The notes: generated by a model not told the origin, from the letters alone. A DNA stretch of 48,607 nt from an uncultured Prevotella sp. (GCA_905235325.1 CAJOLE010000031.1:1-48607); one strand, 5' to 3'. Shown: positions 17,225 through 27,165, numbered from the stretch's first letter. Translations and numbers: made by a program.

Positions 17225-18246
17225 AAGCCCTGAAAGCCAAATATCTGCTTGTAGCAGCCGCAGTCTGCCTGCTGGCCATCGTCGGACTGGCCTACTTCTT
17301 CTTCCTGACGTCGTTCTCGACGAAGGACGAAACGCAGTACGTGTGCATCGACGACGACGACACCATCGACTCCGTGCTCTTCAAGATGCGACCCATTGCA
17401 TCGGAGCACGCGCTGAGCGGATTCTCGACGCTGATACGCCACACCGACTACGCCAGCCATCCGCGCACGGGCCGCTACGCCATAGCGCCCGGCGAGAGCA
17501 CGTTCTCGGTAATGCGCAAGATGAAGAACGGCCAGCAGGAGGCGGTGATGCTCACCATCCCCGAGTCGCGCACCATGCAGAAACTCGCTGCCGTGCTCGG
17601 AAGGAAGCTGATGATGGACTCCTTGGAGATAGCAGAAGCTCTCATCGACGACGAATACTGCCGGCGCTGGGGCTATGACACCTGCACCATCGCCGCACTT
17701 TTCGTGCCCAACACCTACGAGGTGTACTGGAACACAACGCTCGACCACTTCATGGAGCGCATGGTGAAGGAGCACGACAACTTCTGGAACAGCGAGCGCA
17801 CGGCTAAGGCCGAGGCTGCCCAGCTGAGCCCCGACGAGGTGTGTACGCTGGCCAGCATCATCGACGAGGAGACGGCCAACAACGACGAGAAGCCGATGAT
17901 AGCAGGCATGTACATCAACCGTCTGCACAAGGGTATGCCCCTGCAGGCTGACCCCACGGTGAAGTTCGCGCTGAAGAACTTCGAGCTGCGCCGCATCTAT
18001 CACGACATGCTGTTCTACGACAGCCCATACAACACCTACCGCAACACTGGCCTGCCACCAGGCCCCATTAAGATTGCCTCGGTGAAGGGCATCGACGCCG
18101 TGCTCAACTTCGTCAGCCACGACTACCTCTACATGTGTGCCAAGGAGGACTTCTCAGGCACGCACAACTTTGCCATCAGCTATGCTGAGCACCTCCGCAA
18201 CGCCGCCCGCTATGCTAAGGCGCTGAATGAAAGGGGAATCAAGTAA
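17221..18246 (+). CDS. mltG: Endolytic transglycosylase MltG (YceG-like)
   Basis: Inner-membrane enzyme that cleaves nascent peptidoglycan and ends glycan strands. One transmembrane helix (about 10-30) is followed by a LysM-like region and the YceG catalytic domain. The motif LASIIDEETAN holds the catalytic glutamate at E217, matching Glu218 of E. coli. QADPTVKF and YNTYRNTGLPPGPI complete the family signature. At 341 residues it has typical length. It is the last gene of the ior operon and has no obvious functional link to it. Confidence 0.95.
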   Translation: MKALKAKYLLVAAAVCLLAIVGLAYFFFLTSFSTKDETQYVCIDDDDTIDSVLFKMRPIASEHALSGFSTLIRHTDYASHPRTGRYAIAPGESTFSVMRKMKNGQQEAVMLTIPESRTMQKLAAVLGRKLMMDSLEIAEALIDDEYCRRWGYDTCTIAALFVPNTYEVYWNTTLDHFMERMVKEHDNFWNSERTAKAEAAQLSPDEVCTLASIIDEETANNDEKPMIAGMYINRLHKGMPLQADPTVKFALKNFELRRIYHDMLFYDSPYNTYRNTGLPPGPIKIASVKGIDAVLNFVSHDYLYMCAKEDFSGTHNFAISYAEHLRNAARYAKALNERGIK

Positions 18247-18296
18247 ACCAAGAACCCTTCACTTTTTTGCTAAGCGCCTGCTAATCAATCTATTAT

Positions 18297-18328
18297 GGTG
18301 AAGGGTTCTCTCTTCACCATTTTTATTT
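18297..18328 (+). terminator. Intrinsic terminator after mltG, with a competing upstream pairing
   Basis: Stem GGTGAAG (18297-18303) pairs with CTTCACC (18312-18318), followed by ATTTTTATTT. The 5' arm is also inside a perfect 12-bp complement (18298-18309) to 18251-18262, so the two structures exclude one another. Confidence 0.65.
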
Positions 18329-18336
18329 CGTCTTTC

Positions 18337-18453
18337 GCCGCCATTCACATGGTTTGGAGCCGCCATTCACCTCGTTTGGAGCCGCCATTCACCTCGTTTG
18401 GAGCCGCCATTCACCTCGTTTGGAGCCGCCATTCACCTCGTTTGGAGCCGCCA
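18337..18453 (+). repeat. Tandem 22-bp repeat, five copies plus a partial sixth
   Basis: The unit GCCGCCATTCACCTCGTTTGGA starts at 18337, 18359, 18381, 18403 and 18425, with a truncated copy from 18447. Copies 2-5 are identical and copy 1 differs at two bases. There are no spacers, and because 22 is not a multiple of three the tract cannot code for a repeated peptide. Confidence 0.92.
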
Positions 18454-18826
18454 AATGAATTGCTGACCAAGGTCAGCAAAGCAAAAACCGCCGCCTCTCG
18501 TTCGTAAACCGCCACTTTATCCACAAGAACAGCCCCTTCATCAAGCCGTTTCCTTTGACAAAAAGCTGCGTCATCCGTACCAAAAAAACTATTCACCGTA
18601 AGACGTTATCTATCAAGTAATTACCGACTTTATGAATAGATTGAAACACAGCAGGAAAAAGTATAGTCTTTACTTTTTCTGTCATTTGCTTTAACACTAA
18701 TAATGTGCTTACTGAGTATCTTCTATGGTCAGATAAATGAATAAAGCGGAAGACTACCTGAGAATTCGGCGATAGTTGTACATAGGTGATTAGGTACACA
18801 CCAACAAATGAAAAAGCGGCAAAAGG

Positions 18827-18858
18827 TTTGGCGGTTTCAGGATTTTGCAGTACCTTTG
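18827..18858 (+). promoter_or_regulatory. Promoter of glnS
   Basis: TTTG (18827-18830), a 20-bp spacer and TACCTTTG (18851-18858) give a perfect Bacteroidetes promoter. The leader to the ATG at 18886 is about 20 nt. Confidence 0.85.
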
Positions 18859-18885
18859 CAGCGTAAAAAAGAAGATAGGTGAAAT

Positions 18886-20640
18886 ATGACAGAGAAAACA
18901 ACCATTGAGAACGAGGAGAAGCGGTCTGTGAGCTTCGTAGAACAGAAAGTGATTGACGACCTGGCTGCCGGCAAAAACGGCGGTCGGCTGCAGACGCGAT
19001 TCCCGCCAGAGCCTAACGGCTACCTGCACATCGGGCACGCCAAGGCCATTGCCATCGACTTCGGACTGGCCAAGAAATACGGCGGCGAGTGCAACCTGCG
19101 CTTCGACGACACGAACCCCGTAAAGGAGGACACCGAATACATTGAGAGCATCGAGCACGACATCAAGTGGCTGGGCTTTGAGTGGGCCAACGTCTACTAC
19201 GCCTCCGACTACTTCCAGCAGTTGTGGGACTTCGCCGTGTGGCTCATCAAGCAGGGTCGCGCCTACGTCGACGAGCAGTCAGCCGAGGCGATTGCCCAGC
19301 AGAAGGGCACGACGACCTCGCCGGGCACCAACTCGCCCTTCCGCGACCGCCCCGTCGAGGAGAACCTCCAGCTTTTTGACTATATGAACAGCGGCCAGTG
19401 CGAACCGGGCACGCTGGTGCTGCGCGCCAAGATTGACATGGCTCACCCCAACATGCTGTTCCGCGACCCGCTCATCTACCGCGTGCTGAATATTCCGCAC
19501 GTGAAGACCGGCTCGAAGTGGAACGCCTACCCGATGTACGACTTCACCCACGGTCAGAGCGACTACTTGGAGGGCGTCACCCACTCGTGGTGTACGCTGG
19601 AGTTCGTCGAACACCGTCCCCTCTACGACCTGTTTGTCACCTGGATGAAGGAGTGGCGCGGCGAGACCGACAACATCGAGGACAACCGCCCGCGCCAGAC
19701 GGAGTTCAACAAGCTGAACCTGAACTACACGCTGATGTCGAAGCGCAACCTGCTGGCAATGGTCAACGAGGGCATGGTGAGCGGATGGGACGACCCACGA
19801 ATGCCGACCATCTGCGGTCTGCGCCGCCGCGGCTACTCGCCCGAGAGTATCATCAAGTTTATCGATAAGATAGGCTACACGAAGCTCGACGCCCTGAACG
19901 ACATGGCGCTGCTTGAGAGCGTCGTCCGCGACGACCTGAACAGCCGCGCCCAGCGCGTGGCCGCCGTGCTCGACCCCGTGAAGGTGGTCATCACCAACTA
20001 CCCCGAAGGCCAGACCGAGATGCTGACCGCCGTGAACAATCCCGAGAACGAGGCCGACGGCACCCACGAGGTGGAGTTCAGCCGCGAGCTGTGGATAGAG
20101 CGCGACGACTTCCAGCAGGTGGCCGAGAAAAAGTTCATGCGCCTGGCCCCCGGCAAGGAGGTCCGACTGAAGAACGCCTATATCATCAAGTGCGACGAGG
20201 AGCACGCCTGCGACGTCGACGAGAACGGCAACGTCACCTGCATCTACTGCACCTACGACCCGGAGACGCGCAGCGGACTGCCCGGCGCCGACCGTAAGAT
20301 CAAGGGTAAGACGCTGCACTGGGTATCGTGCCACAACGCCGTCCGCGCCGAAGTGCGGCTCTACGACCGTCTGTGGAAAGTGGAGAACCCACGCGACGAG
20401 ATGGCTGCCATCCGCGAGGCGCAGCAGTGCGACGCCGTGACGGCCATGAAGCAGATAGTGAACCCCGACTCGCTGACCGTGCTCCGCAACTGCTACATCG
20501 AGCCGTTTGCCGCACAGATGAAGCCGCTGAGCTACCTGCAGTTCCAGCGCATCGGATACTTCACGCCCGACAGCGACTCGACGCCCGAGCATCCAGTGTT
20601 CAACAAGACTGTCGGACTGAAAGATACGTGGAAGAAGTGA
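18886..20640 (+). CDS. glnS: Glutaminyl-tRNA synthetase
   Basis: Class I aminoacyl-tRNA synthetase charging tRNA-Gln. The 584-residue protein has PEPNGYLHIGHAKA with the HIGH motif at 48-51. The LMSKRN variant of KMSKS is at about 284-289, and the C-terminal anticodon-binding beta-barrels follow. Length is close to E. coli GlnS (554). Presence of GlnS suggests direct charging of glutamine tRNA. It begins a run with the TPR gene 13 bp downstream. Confidence 0.97.
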   Translation: MTEKTTIENEEKRSVSFVEQKVIDDLAAGKNGGRLQTRFPPEPNGYLHIGHAKAIAIDFGLAKKYGGECNLRFDDTNPVKEDTEYIESIEHDIKWLGFEWANVYYASDYFQQLWDFAVWLIKQGRAYVDEQSAEAIAQQKGTTTSPGTNSPFRDRPVEENLQLFDYMNSGQCEPGTLVLRAKIDMAHPNMLFRDPLIYRVLNIPHVKTGSKWNAYPMYDFTHGQSDYLEGVTHSWCTLEFVEHRPLYDLFVTWMKEWRGETDNIEDNRPRQTEFNKLNLNYTLMSKRNLLAMVNEGMVSGWDDPRMPTICGLRRRGYSPESIIKFIDKIGYTKLDALNDMALLESVVRDDLNSRAQRVAAVLDPVKVVITNYPEGQTEMLTAVNNPENEADGTHEVEFSRELWIERDDFQQVAEKKFMRLAPGKEVRLKNAYIIKCDEEHACDVDENGNVTCIYCTYDPETRSGLPGADRKIKGKTLHWVSCHNAVRAEVRLYDRLWKVENPRDEMAAIREAQQCDAVTAMKQIVNPDSLTVLRNCYIEPFAAQMKPLSYLQFQRIGYFTPDSDSTPEHPVFNKTVGLKDTWKK

Positions 20641-20653
20641 GGAATTGAGCTGA

Positions 20654-22066
20654 ATGGACGACGGGTACTTTGACGACGAGGAGTTCCGCGAGATGCTGGA
20701 AGACTATGAGCGGACGGTGAAGTCGGGACAGCCAGTATTCATGGATGTCGACGACCTGGCCGACGTGGCCGACTACTACCAGCAGGAAGGCCGCTACGAC
20801 GACGCCAAGAAGGCACTCGACCGTGCCCTCGAACTGCAGCCCGACTCGGTGGTAGCCCTGAACTACCAGATACACAATGCCATCGACCGTGACGACTTCG
20901 AGTCTGCCGAGACCTACCTGTCACAGATTATCGACCACGACCTGCCCGAATACACCTACTGCAGGGCTGAGATATGGATAGCCCAGGAGGAAGTGGAGAA
21001 AGCCGACGAATACCTGCAGCAGCAGTTCAGGGAATGCCCGCTGGAGGAGTGTCAGGACTATGTGCTCGACGTTGTGAACCTCTATACCGACTACGGTTAC
21101 AGCGAGAAGGCCATGGAGTGGATGATGCGCGCCAAGCAGGACGGCAGCGACGACTTCAAGGAGATGATGGGCCGCACGCTGTTCGGACTGGGCAAGTACG
21201 ACGACTCCGAGCGCATCTTCAATGAGCTGATCGACCGCGACCCCTACCAGAAGCGTTACTGGAACGCGCTCGCCAGCACACAATATATGAAAGAGGACTA
21301 CAGTGCCTCGGTGACCAGCAGCGAATACGCCATTGCCATCGACCCGGAAGACACTGATGGCATACTGGCCAAGGCCAACGGCCTTTACCGCTTGGAGAAC
21401 TACAAGGAGGCACTCGACTTCTACCGCCGCTACAGCGAGAAGGTGCCCGACGACGAGTTCGGACTGATGTATCAGGGCACGTGCCTCATCAACCTGGGCC
21501 AATATGAGGAAGCCGTCAAGCAACTGCTCGAAGCCGAGAAGACGGCCCCCGACGACTCGCCCTACCTCGTGGAAATCTATCAGGAGCTGGGCTTCGCTTA
21601 CAGCGAACTGAAGATGCCCGAGACGGCGCTCTACTATATCGACCAGACCGAAATGCTGGACTGTGACCACGTGGACATGCTCGTCGTGAAAGGGCACATC
21701 CTGTTAGGCAACGGTAAGCTCCAGGAGGCAGAGGAGATGTTCCGCCAGGCTGTGAAGCTGTCTGAGAACAACCTGCGCACTGTCCTGCGCATCATTGTGT
21801 CGCTCTACGACAATCACTATGTCGAGGCCGCCTACAAGATGTTCAAAAGTTTCTTCAAGTACATCGACAGTGACTGGAACGAAGGCTTTGGATACATGGC
21901 GCTCTGCTGCTACGAGATGAAGCGCGACCAAGAGTTCCTGGACTATCTGGAACTATGCTGCAAGCGCAATCCCGACGAGGCTAAGTTGGTGCTCTCGCAC
22001 CTCTTCCCTGAGGGGATGAAGCCCGAGGACTACCACGGATATATGGTGAAGGAACTGAAGAAGTGA
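20654..22066 (+). CDS. Tetratricopeptide repeat protein
   Basis: 470 residues made almost wholly of degenerate TPR helices, with recognisable units such as YYQQEGRYDDAKKALDRALE near 37-56. There is no signal peptide, membrane segment or catalytic motif, so it should be a cytoplasmic scaffold. The N-terminus is acidic. It lies between glnS and the DedA gene with small gaps of 13 bp on each side. Partner and role are unknown. Confidence 0.85.
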   Translation: MDDGYFDDEEFREMLEDYERTVKSGQPVFMDVDDLADVADYYQQEGRYDDAKKALDRALELQPDSVVALNYQIHNAIDRDDFESAETYLSQIIDHDLPEYTYCRAEIWIAQEEVEKADEYLQQQFRECPLEECQDYVLDVVNLYTDYGYSEKAMEWMMRAKQDGSDDFKEMMGRTLFGLGKYDDSERIFNELIDRDPYQKRYWNALASTQYMKEDYSASVTSSEYAIAIDPEDTDGILAKANGLYRLENYKEALDFYRRYSEKVPDDEFGLMYQGTCLINLGQYEEAVKQLLEAEKTAPDDSPYLVEIYQELGFAYSELKMPETALYYIDQTEMLDCDHVDMLVVKGHILLGNGKLQEAEEMFRQAVKLSENNLRTVLRIIVSLYDNHYVEAAYKMFKSFFKYIDSDWNEGFGYMALCCYEMKRDQEFLDYLELCCKRNPDEAKLVLSHLFPEGMKPEDYHGYMVKELKK

Positions 22067-22079
22067 GAACTGAAAAGTG

Positions 22080-22721
22080 ATGAATATACTTAGCACACTG
22101 TTGAGCAACCTGAATTATCCGACGATATTCCTGCTGATGCTGCTGGAAAGCACCGTCGTACCCGTACCGTCGGAGTTCGTGGTGACACCTGCGGCCTACC
22201 ACGCCGCCGGCGGTTCGCTGAACGTTCTGCTGATTATCTTGTTTGCTACCATCGGTGCCGACGTCGGCGCCTCCATCAACTACTTCGTTGCCCTCTACGT
22301 CGGACGGCCAGTGGTCTACCGCTTTGCCAACAGCCGCCTCGGCCACCTCTGCCTGCTCAACCAGCAGAAGATAGAGAAGAGCGAGCGCTACTTCGACGAC
22401 CACGGCGTGGCCGCCACGCTGACGGGGCGCTTCGTTCCCGTCATCCGCCACCTTATCAGCATTCCTGCCGGCCTGGCACGGATGAACTACTGGAAGTTCC
22501 TGCTCTTTACCACCATCGGCGCCGGCGGCTGGCACTCGTTACTGGCCGCCCTGGGCTGGTATCTGCACGCCATCGTGCCCGAGGAGCAGCTGAACGACAC
22601 TATCAGCGAGTATGCAGAGTACATCAAGCAGGTTATTGTCGGCCTGCTGCTCTTTGCTGTCGCATTCCTTATTATCAAGCATACTTTAAAGAAAAAGATT
22701 GTTGAGCATGAAACAGATTAA
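22080..22721 (+). CDS. DedA-family membrane protein
   Basis: 213-residue inner-membrane protein of the DedA (SNARE-associated/VTT) family, several of which flip polyprenyl or phospholipids. It has ESTVVPVPSE (about 23-32), the hallmark acidic re-entrant motif, and GRFVPVIRHLISIPAGLARM (about 121-140), the conserved basic motif. The GTG at 22077 precedes the preferred ATG at 22080. Its end overlaps the start of manC by 14 bp, suggesting a link to glycan-precursor export. Confidence 0.9.
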   Translation: MNILSTLLSNLNYPTIFLLMLLESTVVPVPSEFVVTPAAYHAAGGSLNVLLIILFATIGADVGASINYFVALYVGRPVVYRFANSRLGHLCLLNQQKIEKSERYFDDHGVAATLTGRFVPVIRHLISIPAGLARMNYWKFLLFTTIGAGGWHSLLAALGWYLHAIVPEEQLNDTISEYAEYIKQVIVGLLLFAVAFLIIKHTLKKKIVEHETD

Positions 22722-23775
22722 CAACCATTTAGTCATTATGGCAGGCGGCGTCGGCAGCCGCTTCTACCCCATGAGCACCGCTGACCATCCCAAGCAGTTC
22801 ATCGACGTGCTCGGCACGGGCAAGTCACTGCTGCAAATGACGGTCGAGCGGTTCGGCAACCTCATCAAGCCAGAGAACATCTGGGTGGTCACCAACCAGA
22901 AATACGCCGACATCGTAGCTAGCCAGCTACCCGACATGCCTCACAGCAACATTCTCTACGAGCCGTGCCGCCGCAACACTGCTCCCTGCATCGCCTATAT
23001 ATCATGGCGCATCAAGTCGAAAGACCCGAAGGCCAACGTCGTCGTGACGCCATCCGACCATATTATCTTGGACGTCAAGGAGTTCCAGCGCGTCATTAAA
23101 GAGTGTATGAACTTTACCTGCGACACCGATGCCATCGTCACGCTCGGCATGAAGCCCAACCGCCCTGAGACGGGCTACGGCTACATCCAGGCCAACCTCG
23201 CCGTCCACTCGCTGCGCAACAAGGGCGTGTTCCACGTCGACTCCTTCCGCGAGAAGCCCGACTTAGAGACGGCCCAGCAGTACATCAAGCAGCCTAACTA
23301 CTACTGGAACGCCGGCATCTTCATCTGGAACATCAACACTATCGTCAATGCCTTCCGTATGTACCAGCCGACAATGGCGAAGCTTTTCGAGTCGATGCTT
23401 CCCTTCTACGGCACCGACAAGGAGCAGGAGCTGATCAACCAGCGGTTCCCCGAGTGCGAGAGCATCTCTGTCGACTATGCCATCATGGAGAAGGCCGAGG
23501 AAATCTTCGTCTGCCCCGCCGACTTCGGCTGGAGCGACCTCGGTACGTGGGGCTCGCTCCACCAGCAGAGCCACAAGGATCTCTACGGCAACGTCTGCAT
23601 CGGTCAGGACATCAATATGTTCGAGAGCCACAACTGCATCGTCCACACCACGCAGGAGAAGCGTGTGGTCATCCAGGGTCTGGAGGGCTACATCGTCGCC
23701 GAGTGTAACGACACCTTATTGATATGTAAGCTGTCAGAGGAACAGCGCATCAAGCAGTTCAGCGGAGAGTCATAA
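22708..23775 (+). CDS. manC: Mannose-1-phosphate guanylyltransferase
   Basis: Makes GDP-mannose from GTP and mannose-1-phosphate. The 355-residue protein has the nucleotidyl-transferase signature MAGGVGSRFYPMS (about 11-23) with PKQF following. FREKPD near 180 is the sugar-binding motif and DFGWSDLGTW (about 272-281) is family-typical. The isomerase domain of long ManC proteins is absent. The ATG at 22708 was chosen over an upstream TTG. It feeds gmd and fcl directly downstream. Confidence 0.93.
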   Translation: MKQINNHLVIMAGGVGSRFYPMSTADHPKQFIDVLGTGKSLLQMTVERFGNLIKPENIWVVTNQKYADIVASQLPDMPHSNILYEPCRRNTAPCIAYISWRIKSKDPKANVVVTPSDHIILDVKEFQRVIKECMNFTCDTDAIVTLGMKPNRPETGYGYIQANLAVHSLRNKGVFHVDSFREKPDLETAQQYIKQPNYYWNAGIFIWNINTIVNAFRMYQPTMAKLFESMLPFYGTDKEQELINQRFPECESISVDYAIMEKAEEIFVCPADFGWSDLGTWGSLHQQSHKDLYGNVCIGQDINMFESHNCIVHTTQEKRVVIQGLEGYIVAECNDTLLICKLSEEQRIKQFSGES

Positions 23776-23829
23776 CATTAAAATCGGAATCTCGATATTT
23801 CGAAACATCGAAAAAAGAAAAAACCAAAT

Positions 23830-24924
23830 ATGGAAGAAAAGAAAGTTGCCCTTATAACCGGTATCACGGGACAGGACGGAAGCTACCTGGCAGAGTTTCT
23901 CATTGAGAAAGGCTACGAAGTACACGGGCTCTTGCGCCGCTCGTCGTCGTTCAACACCGCCCGCATCGAGCATCTCTACCTCGACGAGTGGGTGCGCGAC
24001 ATGAAGAAAACCCGCCTCGTCAACCTCCACTGGGCCGACATGACCGACTCGTCATCGCTCATCCGCGTCATCTCGAAGGTGCGCCCGACGGAAATCTATA
24101 ACCTCGCCGCCCAGAGCCACGTGAAGGTGTCGTTCGACGTGCCCGAGTACACCGCCGACACCGATGCCAACGGCGTGCTCCGCCTCCTGGAGGCCGTGCG
24201 CATCTGCGGGCTGGCCGACACGTGCCGCATCTACCAGGCCTCTACCTCCGAGCTCTACGGCAAGGTGCAGGAGGTGCCCCAGTCAGAGACGACGCCGTTC
24301 TACCCCCGTTCACCCTACGCCGTGGCCAAGCTCTACGGCTTCTGGATCATGAAGAACTACCGCGAGTCATACGGAATGTTCTGCTGCAACGGCATCCTGT
24401 TCAACCACGAGTCGGAGCGCCGGGGCGAGACCTTCGTCACCCGCAAGATCACGCTGGCCGCCGCCCGCATAGCCCAGGGCTATCAGGACAAGCTCTATCT
24501 CGGCAACCTGAACTCGCTGCGCGACTGGGGCTACGCCAAGGACTACATCGAGTGTATGTGGCTCATCCTGCAGCAGCCCGAGCCCGACGACTTCGTCATT
24601 GCCACGGGCGAATATCACACCGTGCGCGAGTTCTGCACGCTGGCATTCCGCGAGGCAGGCATCGAACTGGAGTGGCGCGGCGACGGCATCGACGAGAAGG
24701 GCTACGACCGTGCTACGGGCCGCGCGCTGGTCGAGGTCGACCCGAAGTACTTCCGCCCCGCCGAGGTCGACCAGCTGTTAGGCAACCCCGCCAAGGCCAA
24801 GGCCAAGCTCGGCTGGAACCCGCAGAAGACGTCGTTCGAGGACCTGGTGAAGATCATGGTCAGCCACGACATGAAGTTCGTGAAGAAGTTGTTCATCAAA
24901 GCACACATGGACGATGCTCAGTAA
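23830..24924 (+). CDS. gmd: GDP-mannose 4,6-dehydratase
   Basis: Converts GDP-mannose to GDP-4-keto-6-deoxymannose. It is an extended short-chain dehydrogenase of 364 residues with [12 protein letters not shown] (about 11-22), the STSELYG active-site segment (about 138-144) and YAVAKLYG with the catalytic Tyr and Lys (about 162-169). The gene lies 54 bp after manC and overlaps fcl by 11 bp, so dehydratase and epimerase-reductase are made together. Confidence 0.97.
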   Translation: MEEKKVALITGITGQDGSYLAEFLIEKGYEVHGLLRRSSSFNTARIEHLYLDEWVRDMKKTRLVNLHWADMTDSSSLIRVISKVRPTEIYNLAAQSHVKVSFDVPEYTADTDANGVLRLLEAVRICGLADTCRIYQASTSELYGKVQEVPQSETTPFYPRSPYAVAKLYGFWIMKNYRESYGMFCCNGILFNHESERRGETFVTRKITLAAARIAQGYQDKLYLGNLNSLRDWGYAKDYIECMWLILQQPEPDDFVIATGEYHTVREFCTLAFREAGIELEWRGDGIDEKGYDRATGRALVEVDPKYFRPAEVDQLLGNPAKAKAKLGWNPQKTSFEDLVKIMVSHDMKFVKKLFIKAHMDDAQ

Positions 24925-26089
24925 GGACAGCAAGATATACGTTGCGGGCCACCACGGACTGGTAGGCTCCGCCATCTGGAACAACCTGCTGCAGCGGGGC
25001 TACACCAACCTCGTGGGCCGCACGCACAGGGAGCTTGACCTGACCGATCAGGTGGCCGTCCGCCGGTTTTTCGACGACGAGCAGCCTGACGCCGTCGTGC
25101 TGGCCGCCGCCTTCGTGGGCGGCATCATGGCCAACTCGCTCTACCGTGCCGACTTCATCATGCAGAACATGAAGATTCAGTGCAACGTCATCTCCGAAGC
25201 TTACGCCCACGGCGTGAAGAAGCTGCTCTTTCTCGGCTCGACGTGCATCTACCCGAAGAACGCGCCGCAGCCCATGAAGGAGGACTGCCTGCTGACGTCG
25301 CCCTTGGAGTACACCAACGAGGAGTATGCCATCGCCAAGATTGCCGGGCTGAAGATGTGCGAGTCCTACAACCTGCAATACGGCACCAACTACATCGCCG
25401 TGATGCCCACCAACCTCTACGGCCCCAACGACAACTTCCACTTGGAGAACTCCCACGTCATGCCCGCCATGATGCGCAAGGTCTATCTGGCCAAGCTCAT
25501 CCACGACGGCGACTGGCAGGCCATCCGCCGCGACCTCGACATCCGTCCGGTAGAGGGCTTCGACGGGTCGTCACAGCGTGACGACATAGAGAACATACTG
25601 GCGAAGTACGGTATATATAATAATAAGGTGGTGCTCTGGGGAACGGGCACGCCCCTGCGCGAGTTCCTCTGGAGCGAGGACATGGCCGACGCCTCTGTCC
25701 ACGTGCTGCTGAACGTCGACTTCGCCGACATCATCGGCATCGAGAAGTACTCCAGCGTACACTACGGCACAGCCGTCGACGGAGCCGTCGACCGCAACCA
25801 CTCGGCCGGCCGCGGCGGAGCCATCCCGAAGTTAGGCGAGATCCGCAACTGCCACATCAACGTGGGCACGGGCAAGGAACTGACCATCCGGCAGCTGTCA
25901 GAGCTGGTGGTCAAGGCCGTAGGCTTCGAGGGCACCGTGGAGTTCGATGCCACCAAGCCCGACGGCACCATGCGCAAGCTCATCGACGTCGAGAAGCTCC
26001 ACTCCCTCGGCTGGACGCACAAGGTTGAGATTGACGACGGCGTGAACCGCCTCTTCCAGTGGTATAAGGAGTCGCTGGCGGGGAAGTGA
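24914..26089 (+). CDS. fcl: GDP-L-fucose synthase
   Basis: Epimerase-reductase that finishes GDP-L-fucose synthesis with NADPH. The 391-residue protein has [11 protein letters not shown] (about 12-22), the GSTCIYP segment (about 106-112) and [15 protein letters not shown] with the catalytic Tyr/Lys. It is about 70 residues longer than the E. coli enzyme (321). The extra length lies mainly at about 200-310, as in other Bacteroidales homologues. With manC and gmd it gives the full route from mannose-1-phosphate, probably for surface glycan or O-glycoprotein fucosylation. Confidence 0.95.
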   Translation: MLSKDSKIYVAGHHGLVGSAIWNNLLQRGYTNLVGRTHRELDLTDQVAVRRFFDDEQPDAVVLAAAFVGGIMANSLYRADFIMQNMKIQCNVISEAYAHGVKKLLFLGSTCIYPKNAPQPMKEDCLLTSPLEYTNEEYAIAKIAGLKMCESYNLQYGTNYIAVMPTNLYGPNDNFHLENSHVMPAMMRKVYLAKLIHDGDWQAIRRDLDIRPVEGFDGSSQRDDIENILAKYGIYNNKVVLWGTGTPLREFLWSEDMADASVHVLLNVDFADIIGIEKYSSVHYGTAVDGAVDRNHSAGRGGAIPKLGEIRNCHINVGTGKELTIRQLSELVVKAVGFEGTVEFDATKPDGTMRKLIDVEKLHSLGWTHKVEIDDGVNRLFQWYKESLAGK

Positions 26090-26125
26090 AAAGGAATTAC
26101 TAATAACAAATACAGTAAAAAGAGA

Positions 26126-26710
26126 ATGACCATCAACAACACAATCATTGGTTCCAAAATCAAGGGAATCAGAGAGACAAAGAACCTCAGCATTGAGGAG
26201 ATTGCCGAGCGTAGCGGTCTGTCGGCAGAACAGATCATATCTATTGAGAACGACCAGAACCTCCCGTCGTTGGGGCCGCTGATTAAGATAGCCCGCGCCT
26301 TGGGTGTGCGCTTAGGCACATTCCTTGACGACAGCGACGCCTTGGGGCCTGTGGTGACACGCGCCGCCGACCGCGAGCGCAAGACGAGCATCAGCTTCTC
26401 GAACGGTGCCACCGATGCCCGCAGGCACATGGAGTATCACCCCCTGGCCCAGCAGAAGGCCGGCCGACACATGGAGCCGTTCATCATCGACATCAACCCT
26501 GCCGAGGCTCCCGACTATCAGCTCTCGGCCCACGAGGGCGAGGAGTTCATCTACGTCATGGAGGGCGAGATTGAGCTTGCCTATGGCAAGGACACCTACC
26601 ATCTCGCCGAGGGCGACACCATCTACTATGACTCCATCGTGAAGCACCACCTTCACGGTGCCGCAGGCAAGCAGGCCAAGATTCTGGCACTTATCTATAT
26701 ACCGTTTTAG
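26126..26710 (+). CDS. XRE-family regulator with C-terminal cupin domain
   Basis: 194-residue transcription regulator. An HTH_3 domain fills about 8-65, and a small-molecule-sensing cupin barrel fills about 115-194, with HEGEEFIYVMEGEIEL and GDTIYYDS as the two conserved strands. In Bacteroidales such genes usually sit directly before an AMP-forming acyl-CoA ligase, which they probably control. Here that ligase lies downstream too, but a DUF559 gene with flanking inverted repeats stands between; the left repeat begins one base after this gene's stop. Confidence 0.9.
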   Translation: MTINNTIIGSKIKGIRETKNLSIEEIAERSGLSAEQIISIENDQNLPSLGPLIKIARALGVRLGTFLDDSDALGPVVTRAADRERKTSISFSNGATDARRHMEYHPLAQQKAGRHMEPFIIDINPAEAPDYQLSAHEGEEFIYVMEGEIELAYGKDTYHLAEGDTIYYDSIVKHHLHGAAGKQAKILALIYIPF

Positions 26711-26711
26711 A

Positions 26712-26752
26712 AGACCCACCCCCTGCCCCTCCCTGTAGGGAGGGGAGAAATA
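26712..26752 (+). repeat. Left inverted repeat of the DUF559 element
   Basis: A 41-bp sequence begins AGACCCACCCCCTGCC and contains the small palindrome CCCCTCCCTGTAGGGAGGGG. It aligns with the reverse complement of 27166-27206 with only a few differences. It starts one base after the stop of the XRE-cupin gene. Confidence 0.88.
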
Positions 26753-26765
26753 TGTTTTTCTGCGA

Positions 26766-27140
26766 ATGGGATACAAAACAGCTTCACCCGACAGGTACGG
26801 CTTGTTAAAAGAATATGCAAGAGAGAATAGGAAGAATTCTACCCTCGCAGAGGAATTGTTATGGGATGCCTTGCGTAGAAATGCTATAGGAGTTAGATTC
26901 CTTCGTCAACATATCATCGGTGACTATATCGTTGATTTTGTTTCCAGACACGACGGTCTGGTGATAGAGGTTGACGGCGGATACCACTCAGAACCCAGAC
27001 AGCAGGAAGACGATAAAGTCAGGGAAGAAAGGCTCGAAAACATGGGATATCACATTATGCGATTTAAGAACGAAGAAGTACTTAATGATATTGACAACGT
27101 AATACAACAAATAGAAGAATATTTCAATGGAACAGAATAA
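26766..27140 (+). CDS. DUF559 endonuclease-like protein inside an inverted-repeat element
   Basis: 124 residues of the DUF559 family (PF04480), which has a restriction-endonuclease-like fold related to Vsr. Seen in order are [10 protein letters not shown] (28-37), [16 protein letters not shown] (43-58) with D57, VIEVDGGYH (66-74) with E68, D70 and H74, and [12 protein letters not shown] (94-105). All candidate active-site residues are present, so it is not obviously inactive. Its base composition is lower in GC than the neighbours. It is framed by 41-bp inverted repeats at 26712-26752 and 27166-27206, which suggests the gene arrived as a unit. Confidence 0.88.
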   Translation: MGYKTASPDRYGLLKEYARENRKNSTLAEELLWDALRRNAIGVRFLRQHIIGDYIVDFVSRHDGLVIEVDGGYHSEPRQQEDDKVREERLENMGYHIMRFKNEEVLNDIDNVIQQIEEYFNGTE

Positions 27141-27165
27141 TAATAGCAATTCCGCCCCCAATGTA

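Larger units (their letters stand above)
18247..18826. other. Non-coding gap: terminator, 22-bp tandem repeat, AT-rich stretch
   Basis: Downstream of mltG lie two competing hairpins (18251-18328) and a 22-bp tandem array (18337-18453). From about 18590 to 18820 the sequence is clearly more AT-rich than its surroundings. A 50-codon minus-strand frame there (ending at 18593) has coding-like composition and might be the decayed tail of a transposase, but no motif proves it. Confidence 0.65.

Noticed and set aside
18337..18453. CRISPR-like array
   Set aside because: Repeats are directly joined with no variable spacers, and no cas gene is present.
18295..18507. Frame of 70 codons over the 22-bp tandem repeat
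   Set aside because: The period is not a multiple of three, so the same repeat is read in three frames, which is not expected for selected protein sequence.
18593..18901. Minus-strand frame of about 100 codons upstream of glnS, with a possible transposase-like tail
   Set aside because: It overlaps the glnS promoter, has no recognisable catalytic motif and no flanking inverted repeats. At most the last 50 codons are a decayed remnant.
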